Assembly (NCBI RefSeq): GCF_007971385.1
Contig: NZ_CP042434.1
Span: 3,100,001-3,164,000, forward strand
Direction of reading: 5' to 3'
Origin: Arachidicoccus ginsenosidivorans
GTDB lineage: Bacteria > Bacteroidota > Bacteroidia > Chitinophagales > Chitinophagaceae
Length of the DNA stretch: 64,000 bases
Part shown: positions 57,520-64,000 of the stretch, piece by piece
Numbering within the stretch: position 1 is the first letter of the stretch
How the letters are laid out: every line of letters starts with the position of its first letter
The notes under the pieces: generated by a model
What the model was told of the DNA's origin: nothing
The model's database searches: none
What the model saw: only the letters and a program-made list of their open reading frames with translations
Position numbers and translations under genes: made by a program

Positions 57520-57823
57520 ATACATGGTGCTGATCGCAGAATGGATTGCTCTCTATGCTAAATAAATTTAAAGGGGTGTAGCGCACTGGTACATTTGCCC
57601 GTTACATAAGGTTAAGCTCAAAAGCCACAATTTCTGTAAAATTTTGTAAGTGTTTGGGTTATTTAGTATATTTTTGCATATATCAACATTTTTCGACCCT
57701 TACCGCAGGTAGTATATTGAGATTTAAAAGGAAATACGGCACGTAAATTGTGTTTTTATCAATTCTCTGAAGGCGCGTATTTTAATATATTATATTGCCT
57801 TAGTTACGTTAATTAGACTTTGC

Positions 57824-59063
57824 ATGAAATATTTTGACCTATCACAATCTGTAGTCTATATATACATCGCTATGTTCCTGCTGGCTATGGGAATCACTAT
57901 TTTTTCCATACCCAATATTATTTTTGTTGCTAAAAAGAAAAGACTGCTGGATAAACCCGATCACCGCAAAAAACATGTAAATGTAACCCCAAATCTGGGC
58001 GGAATCGGTATTTTCTCTGCATTTATATTTGTGGCTTCTATTTTTAATGTCGGTTTCTATTTTACAGGTTGGAACTGTATTTTGGGTGCTAGTTTCCTGT
58101 TATTTGTTACCGGGCTTAAAGACGACCTGGTCGCCATTGATCCTTATAAGAAATTCTTAGCCCAGCTGGTAGCAGCCATTATCGTGGTCTACCTGGCGGG
58201 GATCCGCCTGGAAAATCTGCAAGGGTTTTTAGGGATTCACCAATTACCTTACCTGGTTAGTTTTTTGTTGTCTGTTGTCGGTATCACCTTCGTAACCAAT
58301 GCGTTCAATTTGATTGATGGGGTAGATGGATTAGCAGGTAGCCTGAGTATGTTGCTGTTTACCTTTTTGGGAGTGCTTTTCGCTATCAATAAAAATATCG
58401 GCTCTGCCATGCTATGCTTTACCATTGCCGGTGCGGTAGCGGGCTTTTTAAGATACAATATTGCCCCTGCAAAGATCTTTATGGGGATACCGGATCCTTA
58501 ATACTTGGATTTCTGGCCTCGGTAATGGCCATCTCCTTTGTTTCTAAAATGAACTTGCTTCCGGCTTCCTCTCCTTTGAGCGGATTATTTAAAGGGGTAA
58601 TGGTGGGGTAGTTATTGCACTGGCTGCGATTATTGTTCCTGTGTATGATACCTTTAGGGTATTTACCACAAGGATTCTAAGAGGATTTTCTCCTTTTCAT
58701 GCGGACAGAACCCATGTGCACCATGTGCTACTGGATATCGGTTTGAATGCCAGTCAGGTAGCCGGTACGCTGGTGGGGGTTACGACCTTTTTTATGGCAG
58801 CAGCCATTGGCATGGTAGCCTTGGGATGGAATGCCACCATTGCGATCGGTGTATTATTAGTAATGGCAACTGGTTTACTATATTTAGCCATTAAAATCCG
58901 GAATAAAAAACTGGAGCAGCTCAGACTGGCACAACTGGCCAAAGAAAATAATAAGAAGGAAAAGCTCCAGAAAGTCTCCCTTGATGAATACTTGTCCTCA
59001 ACGCTTACGAAAACTGAGGAAAATTACCACGATGATCAACACGTTTACTCAAAAGTACACTAA
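57824..59063 (+). CDS. undecaprenyl-phosphate sugar-1-phosphate transferase (WecA/MraY type), two frame breaks
   Basis: About 413 residues when joined. It is a polytopic PNPT-family enzyme with DKPDHRKKHVNVTPNLGGIG (cytosolic loop), GLKDDLVAID (catalytic DD), FNLIDGVDGLAGSLS, MGDTGSLILGFLAS and HVHH-type FHADRTHVHHVLL. Together these point to the WecA side rather than MraY. It moves a sugar-1-phosphate from UDP-sugar to undecaprenyl phosphate to begin cell-surface glycan synthesis. Breaks at G4 58483-58486 and G4 58605-58608 are each healed by one G. The tail is charged and soluble. Confidence 0.88.
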
Positions 59064-59155
59064 TTGAGGATGCAGGCCGTGAGCCGGTCGCCTGGCTTGT
59101 AAAAGTATCGCCGACTGAATGGCTCTCATCTACATTAGCGTATAAAATATTGGAT

Positions 59156-59210
59156 AATAAGCACTGGGCGGATTCAAGCTGGATCAAAGCCAGTGCTTAT
59201 TGCTTTTTAA
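59156..59210 (+). terminator. terminator after the WecA-type gene
   Basis: Stem AATAAGCACTGG/CCAGTGCTTATT (59156-59167/59190-59201), 22-base loop, then GCTTTTTAA. The rest of 59064-59412 shows no gene. Confidence 0.6.
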
Positions 59211-59412
59211 AACAGGCGGATGCAGCAGTGGTGCTGACAATAAAAGCGGCAGTGGAAGTTAAGGGGGTATAGTCAAAGGTTAAAGGATCTACTGCCTGGA
59301 TTAGTGAGCCATAAACCGTGCATCGGCACTTGTTTATCTAAATTGAGGCAGATCTATCCGAATTTTTACCAAAAAGATGCCTTCGTTTTGAAGTCTTAAT
59401 TATATTTGCCAT

Positions 59413-60860
59413 ATGAGTACCCAACAAGAAGAAGGAAAATTCCAGGCGATTATTTCGCATGCAAAAGAATACGGTTTTGTTTTCTCTAGTTCAGAAATCT
59501 ATGATGGCTTAAGTGCCGTATATGATTATGGTCCTTATGGCAGTGAGCTGAAAAAAATATCCGTGATTACTGGTGGAAATCCATGACCCAGTTACATGAG
59601 AATATCGTAGGCATTGATGCAGCCATCTTTATGCATCCCACCACCTGGAAAGCGAGTGGTCACGTGGATAGCTTTAGTGACCCGATGATCGATAATAAAG
59701 ACAGCAAAAAAAGATATAGAGTAGATCACCTGATTGAGGCCAAGGCGGCGGAGTTGAAAGGCGGCGGAGAGGCTGAGGCGGCAGAGCAGCTGCTCGCTGA
59801 AATGGACAGACTCCTGGCGGCTGATGATTACACTGGTCTACGTCAACTGCTGGATGATCAAAAGATTGTCTGCAGCGTCAGTAAGACGGCCAATTGGACG
59901 GATATTCGTCAGTTTAACCTGATGTTTGATACCCAGCTGGGGTCAGTAACCGAGGAAGCTAATACCATCTACCTGCGACCGGAAACCGCGCAGGGCATTT
60001 TCGTAAATTTCCTCAATGTGCAAAAGACTGCCCGCATGAAAATCCCTTTTGGGATTGCCCAGACTGGCAAGGCCTTCAGAAATGAAATTGTGGCCAGGCA
60101 GTTTATCTTCCGAATGCGGGAATTTGAGCAAATGGAAATGCAGTTTTTTGTGCGCCCCGGCACCGAACTGGAGTGGTATGAAAAATGGAAACAAACCCGT
60201 TTTGACTGGCATTTAAGCCTTGGAACGCCCAAAGAAAAATTACGTTTCCACAATCACGTGAAACTGGCGCATTATGCCAATGCCGCAGTGGACATTGAAT
60301 TTGAATTCCCCTTTGGTTTTAAGGAACTGGAAGGCATTCACTCCCGTACAGATTATGACCTTAGTCGTCATCAGGAGTTCAGCGGTAAAAAACTGACTTA
60401 TTTTGATACAGAAATCAATAAGCACTATGTTCCTTACGTAGTTGAGACCTCCATTGGTCTGGACCGTATGTTTTTGTCCATACTCTCCAATAGCTATGAG
60501 GAGGAAACAATCACCAAAGAGGATGGTTCTACGGATCAGCGGGTGGTGCTGCATATTTCCCCTAAGATCGCACCCGTGAAACTAGCCATTTTCCCACTGA
60601 CCAAAAAGGACGGGCTACCCGAACTGGCTCATGATATCTACCAGAAATGTGCCCAGCAGTTCAGGTGTTTTTATGAGGTGAAAGATGCCATCGGCAAGCG
60701 CTATCGCAGACAGGATGCCATTGGTACACCGTTTTGTGTTACCGTGGATCATCAGTCATTGGAGGATCAGACGGTTACTATCCGCCACCGGGATTCTATG
60801 GAGCAGCAACGGATCGCTATAAACGATCTGATCCAGACTGTACAAGCCGCTATGGCATAA
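59413..60860 (+). CDS. glyS: glycyl-tRNA synthetase (single-chain type), frame break near start
   Basis: About 482 residues, the dimeric alpha2 class II enzyme. The N-terminus [20 protein letters not shown] and [20 protein letters not shown] (motif 1 region) precedes a break at the A7 run 59551-59557; one more A gives [20 protein letters not shown]. Motif 2 follows in [14 protein letters not shown] and [20 protein letters not shown]. Motif 3 is [18 protein letters not shown], and the anticodon domain is C-terminal. The gene is essential, so the break is best read as a sequencing error. A TATATTTG box lies at 59401-59408, 4 bases before the ATG. Confidence 0.95.
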
Positions 60861-60913
60861 AATAACAGGGTAATCAGGTAAAAAGTGTTGAGCTATTTGT
60901 ACCGCCCATGGCT

Positions 60914-60949
60914 CAAATGGCCCGTAAAAATAGATTTACGGGCCATTTG
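60914..60949 (+). terminator. terminator after glyS
   Basis: Perfect 15-bp stem CAAATGGCCCGTAAA/TTTACGGGCCATTTG with a 6-base loop; the following run is A-rich, so it may work in both directions or as a Rho-independent hairpin with a weak tail. Confidence 0.6.
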
Positions 60950-61065
60950 ACAAAAATTGCCCGAAATTTTCGGTAAAACCCACAAAAAAACCTATTTTTA
61001 ATAAACTGTGCTGCCTGAATTGAAGCTTATGGCAGCCAAAATGAACCATTTAAAATTAAAAACCC

Positions 61066-61650
61066 ATGAAGAAAGGTTGGATTATTATTGTAGTTCTCGC
61101 CATTATTTTAGGCGTTTATGGCTGTAATGGATATAACGGTCTGGTCAAACAGGATCAGCAGGTACAGCAAGTCTGGAGTAATGTAGAAACCAATTACCAG
61201 CGCCGCACAGACCTATATAACAGTGTTATTAAAACCATTGAGGGTTCTGCTAATTTTGAGAAATCAACGTTAAATGATGTGATCAGTGCGCGCTCAAAGG
61301 CCACCAGTGTTACGGTGGATATCAATGATCCGGAAAGCCTGGCTAAATATCAGGCCGCACAGGCACAGTTACAAGGAGCATTTAGCCGGTTGATGGCGGT
61401 CTCTGAAGCCTATCCTGATCTGAAAACGACTAAAGCGTTCCAGGACTTCCAGACTCAGATAGAGGGTACGGAAAACAGGATTAATGTTGCGCGCAGAGAT
61501 TATAATGCGGCAGTCAATAGCTATAACCTGACGGTAAAAACCTTCCCTAAAAATATACTCTCCGGTCTTTTTGGCTTCCATGCCAAGGCTTATTATAAAG
61601 CGGATGCAGGTGCAGAGAAAGCACCGGATATTAATTTTAATATTAAATAA
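61066..61650 (+). CDS. lemA: LemA family protein
   Basis: 194 residues. An N-terminal membrane anchor (GWIIIVVLAIILGVYGCNGY, possibly also a lipobox at Cys20) precedes a helical LemA domain: YNGLVKQDQQVQQVWSNVET, YQRRTDLYNSVIKTIEG, ARRDYNAAVNSYNLTVKTFP. LemA proteins are membrane-tethered helical bundles of unclear function that are regularly encoded next to TPM-domain proteins, as here. First gene of a three-gene operon. Confidence 0.93.
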   Translation: MKKGWIIIVVLAIILGVYGCNGYNGLVKQDQQVQQVWSNVETNYQRRTDLYNSVIKTIEGSANFEKSTLNDVISARSKATSVTVDINDPESLAKYQAAQAQLQGAFSRLMAVSEAYPDLKTTKAFQDFQTQIEGTENRINVARRDYNAAVNSYNLTVKTFPKNILSGLFGFHAKAYYKADAGAEKAPDINFNIK

Positions 61651-61722
61651 TCAGCTGAGCTGTCAGCCGCAGACCCTTTGGTTATTTATATTAACAGGCG
61701 GGTGCGGATTAAACCTTGTGTA

Positions 61723-62184
61723 ATGAGTTTATTTAATAAGAAAAAAGACCCTGGATATTTTACTGTTGAACAGCAAGCGGAAATTGTTCAGGCCATCAAG
61801 ACGGCAGAAACGGCCACCAGTGGTGAGATCAGGCTCTATGTTGAAGGGCGCTGCAAATATGTAGATGCGCTTGACAGAGCAAAAGAGGTATTTGATGAAC
61901 TCCACATGTACGAGACAGCTTCCAGAAACGGGGTGCTGATATATCTGGCCATGAAAGACCGGCAATTGGCGGTCTTTGGCGATGAGGGTATCCACCAGAA
62001 AGTAGGCCTTGATTTTTGGAAACAGAAATTACAGCAGGTCAAAGACCATTTTCGTGAACAGGCCTATGGTAGTGGACTTAAACTAATTATATTATCCATA
62101 GGGGATGCGCTAAAAAGCGCCTTCCCCTATGATAAAATAAATGACATCAACGAGCTGCCGGACGATATTGTCTATGGCAAATAG
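61723..62184 (+). CDS. TPM domain-containing protein
   Basis: About 153 residues from ATG 61723 (MSLFNKKKDPGYFTVEQQ). One TPM (TLP18.3/Psb32/MOLO-1) domain: SGEIRLYVEGRC, ASRNGVLIYLAMKDRQLAVF, GDEGIHQKVG. There is no signal peptide, so it is probably cytosolic. It overlaps the next gene: the ATG of the third gene (62174) lies within its last codons, which suggests translational coupling. Likely works with LemA and the second TPM protein in envelope maintenance; exact role unknown. Confidence 0.85.
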   Translation: MSLFNKKKDPGYFTVEQQAEIVQAIKTAETATSGEIRLYVEGRCKYVDALDRAKEVFDELHMYETASRNGVLIYLAMKDRQLAVFGDEGIHQKVGLDFWKQKLQQVKDHFREQAYGSGLKLIILSIGDALKSAFPYDKINDINELPDDIVYGK

Positions 62185-63031
62185 CTTTAAAACATATTTA
62201 TACGTGTCTTTTTCTTTCCCTTCAAAATTTCGGAGTTTATTATTGATCTTACTGTGTATGGTCACTTTTGCAAGTGTTCATACTTATGCACAGGATGTGG
62301 CATTATTACCTGTACCTAATCCACCGAGGTTATTGGTGGATAAGGCGGGGATTCTGATCCCGGAGCAGGCAGAGATCCTGGAAAATAAGCTGGTTGCCTT
62401 CGATGACAGTACTTCCAATCAGATTAGTGTCGTCATTATCCCTACGCTGAATGGCTATCCAATTGAGGAGTATGCCACTAAGCTATTCAGATCCTGGGGG
62501 ATTGGAGGCAAAAAGAACAACAATGGTGTCTTACTGCTTATTGCAGCTAATGATAAAAAGATAAAAATCGAAGTAGGCTATGGGCTGGAAGGGGCTATAA
62601 CCGATGTACAATCTAAAAGCATTATTGAAAATGACCTGGCCCCAAATTTTAGACAGGAAAACTATTACCGGGGTATTGACCAGGCCATTAATTCACTGGA
62701 AAAGGCGGCGGCCGGAGAATACAAGGTAGCACGTGACCGTTCTGATGATTCAGGAGGGAGTGCTGTTGTATTTTTTATTATCCTGGCCATTGTCATCTTT
62801 ATTGTTATTGCTTCTAAAGGGGGCAAAGGTGGAGGGGGCGGCGTTGCCAGTCGTGGCGGCTGGTCCAATATCATTTTACCGATGATCCTTGGCAGTGCCA
62901 TGGGCCGCGGTGGTAGCGGCGGCTTCGGTGGTGGTGGATTTGGTGGCGGCGGAGGTGGCTTCGGCGGCGGCGGATTCGGAGGTTTTGGTGGCGGCAGCAG
63001 TGGTGGCGGCGGAGCCAGCGGTGGATGGTAG
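62174..63031 (+). CDS. exported TPM domain protein with glycine-rich tail
   Basis: About 285 residues from ATG 62174 (MANSFKTYLYV). A signal peptide (FRSLLLILLCMVTFASVHTY, AQ) precedes a TPM domain: PRLLVDKAGILIPEQAEILE, NQISVVIIPTLNGYPIEEYA, LFRSWGIGGKKNNNGVLLLI, KIEVGYGLEGAITD. A membrane helix (AVVFFIILAIVIFIVIAS) and a long Gly/Ser-rich tail ending GGGASGGW follow. The order signal peptide-TPM-helix-GGxG tail is typical of the YgcG type. Last gene of the lemA operon, with a terminator at 63077. Confidence 0.9.
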   Translation: MANSFKTYLYVSFSFPSKFRSLLLILLCMVTFASVHTYAQDVALLPVPNPPRLLVDKAGILIPEQAEILENKLVAFDDSTSNQISVVIIPTLNGYPIEEYATKLFRSWGIGGKKNNNGVLLLIAANDKKIKIEVGYGLEGAITDVQSKSIIENDLAPNFRQENYYRGIDQAINSLEKAAAGEYKVARDRSDDSGGSAVVFFIILAIVIFIVIASKGGKGGGGGVASRGGWSNIILPMILGSAMGRGGSGGFGGGGFGGGGGGFGGGGFGGFGGGSSGGGGASGGW

Positions 63032-63076
63032 TCGAATAAGGCTGAAAAGCCGAGAAAACGAGAAAATAAAGAAAAC

Positions 63077-63127
63077 AAAATGCTGTTTTTGTGGAGCGTT
63101 TGATACGCTCTGCAAAAACAGCATTTT
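63077..63127 (+). terminator. terminator of the lemA operon
   Basis: Perfect 15-bp stem AAAATGCTGTTTTTG/CAAAAACAGCATTTT (63077-63091/63113-63127) with an inner AGCG/CGCT stem. Confidence 0.8.
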
Positions 63128-63168
63128 AATTTAGCGCCCCTTCAATGGATAATGAGGAAATGGTCGTT

Positions 63169-63218
63169 ATTGTTACGGTGGTAATTGTTACGGTCGTAAC
63201 AATTACCACCGTAACAAT
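63169..63218. repeat. 50-bp perfect palindrome
   Basis: Two 24-base arms (63169-63192 and 63195-63218) are exact reverse complements around a 2-base GT centre. Each arm contains the unit ATTGTTACGGT or its start twice (ATTGTTACGGT, GGTA, ATTGTTACG). There is no T run after it, so it is not an ordinary terminator. Confidence 0.9.
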
Positions 63219-63224
63219 TGGAAT

Positions 63225-63650
63225 GGAGAACTTACAGTCCCACGGATTATTTGAATCGTTCGCTGTAATTGTGCCAAACGCCATAGATTGATAGCAACCC
63301 CTTCTACCAGATATTATTTTAGTCTACCAGTCGCCCATTAGTGAAATTGTGTTGCTTTCCTGGAATTAGCGCGATATCCGACCGAAATGATTACATCCAA
63401 GTTATATTGATACATTTTGCGAATTTTACCATCTGCTTCAATTTGTTCCATTATGGAACAGGTTGAAGCAGATGGTAAAATTCGCCAGTATTATATATTT
63501 TCTGGATATGCTTAACAACTGCGGGACTATTTACGTCAAACAATTTTGCAATCAAATGAGCATCAAGCCATACTGAATCATTCTCCAGTACAACCTGAAT
63601 ATCCGTGCCACTTGAAGTCTTAAATATTTTAAACTCAGCTGATATAAAGG
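63225..63650 (-). pseudogene. decayed RhuM-family (virulence/toxin-type) gene
   Basis: Minus-strand pieces match RhuM proteins in order: FKIFKTSSGTDIQVVLENDS, VWLDAHLIAKLFDVNSPAVV, KHIQKIYNTGE; then, after a disruption, SIMEQIEADGKIRKMYQYNL, DVIISVGYRANSRKATQFH; then, past stops, WATGRLK and YLVEGVAINLWRLAQLQ. The expected ELEADSTCSI junction is replaced by an inverted copy of GAAGCAGATGGTAAAATTCG, forming a 23-bp inverted repeat at 63419-63485. Not translatable as one protein. Confidence 0.7.
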
Positions 63651-64000
63651 TTTTGATAATTTATGCGGTAATTAGGCTATTGCCAACTAAAGAAATAGTT
63701 ATATCTGCCATTATTTTACTCCAAAAATTATTTGTTACCTATATTCTCCCTTTCTTCCATTTTTCCCGTCACATCTAAAATGAAATTTTGATGCAAGTTG
63801 GGGGGAGCATTTTAGTCCGCTGTTAAAACCAATGTTACTGAATCGTCTTTTTTCTGAAATAATAAAATGCAGGATTTACGTTTTCTCCTTTTCAATGCAG
63901 CAATAAGCAATACGCCGGTAAATATTATTCCCTTATTTCAATATCCCTTCTATGGCCGTTATGGGCAATTGCCATGTATCTTCCCAGTCCATCATGGCAT
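63651..64000. other. unassigned right edge
   Basis: 350 bases with no supported complete gene. The last ~60 bases are open on the minus strand in two frames (for example DWEDTWQLPITAIEGILK then stop near 63938) and could be the 3' end of a gene outside the window, but this is too short to identify. Confidence 0.25.

Noticed and set aside
62665..63124. Long proline- and alanine-rich ORFs antisense to or overlapping the TPM protein tail
   Set aside because: They are shifted readings of the glycine-codon repeats that encode the GGxG tail of the real gene.
1..64000. tRNA, rRNA and tmRNA genes
   Set aside because: I looked for T-arm type sequences and conserved rRNA stretches and found none that form a credible gene.
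63900..64000. 3' end of a minus-strand gene at the right edge
   Set aside because: Only about 20 codons are visible and two frames are equally open, so no call can be supported.

Overview
The window looks like chromosome of a Bacteroidota bacterium, most probably of the Chitinophagaceae/Sphingobacteriia type. Pointers are TAnnTTTG-type -7 promoter boxes, outer-membrane beta-barrel proteins with an N-terminal carboxypeptidase-regulatory-like domain, a GLPGLI-family protein, a six-bladed propeller protein, a DUF6624-type lipoprotein and a DUF6580-type membrane protein. The exact genus is inference.

Layout. 1-9.2 kb: 3' part of a MutS-family ATPase, a NarK-type nitrate/nitrite transporter, a degenerate MobA-like protein, a ClC channel with CBS domains, an Lrp/AsnC regulator divergent from a cysteine-synthase-like gene, and a DsbD-N-like secreted protein. 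9.2-12.1 kb: decayed DNA (a second degraded copy of part of the MutS gene, an IS66-like relic) and an ISAzo13-family transposase. 12.4-19.9 kb: MscS, an APC permease, NhaA, a DUF389 relic, UvrB and an MBL-fold hydrolase. 19.9-22.8 kb: three tandem copies of a unit that looks like a small structured RNA gene, a complete IS630-type element and an Xre regulator. 22.8-26.9 kb: outer-membrane barrel plus propeller protein. 27.5-29.9 kb: histidine kinase and dienelactone hydrolase-like protein.

30.1-39.2 kb is a complete assimilatory sulfate-reduction operon: cysH-cysD-cysN-cobA(SUMT)-cysJ-cysI, ending in a gene that fuses a siroheme-synthase (precorrin-2 dehydrogenase) domain to a TauE/SafE-type exporter. 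Sulfate is activated to APS by CysDN, reduced by an Fe-S type CysH, and sulfite is reduced by CysJI. SUMT and the CysG-like domain make the siroheme that CysI needs. 40.2-47.9 kb is an AT-rich accessory island (barrel protein plus GLPGLI protein, an IS4-like transposase, relics) bounded by two 137-bp palindrome-rich direct repeats and carrying a broken second copy of the 3' end of the pyruvate dehydrogenase E2 gene. 48.0-63.0 kb is housekeeping: pdhC, the alpha ribosomal operon (infA-rpmJ-rpsM-rpsK-rpsD-rpoA-rplQ), metG, a WecA/MraY-type transferase, glyS and a lemA-TPM-TPM operon. The window ends in a decayed RhuM-family gene.

At least 18 reading-frame breaks run through this sequence. They hit essential genes (rpsK, glyS) as well as accessory ones. 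Nearly all lie in short homopolymers, and each is repaired by adding one base. I read most of these as consensus errors rather than true pseudogenes, and I annotate the affected genes across the break. The two transposase cases, which sit in long A runs, could instead be programmed frameshifting.
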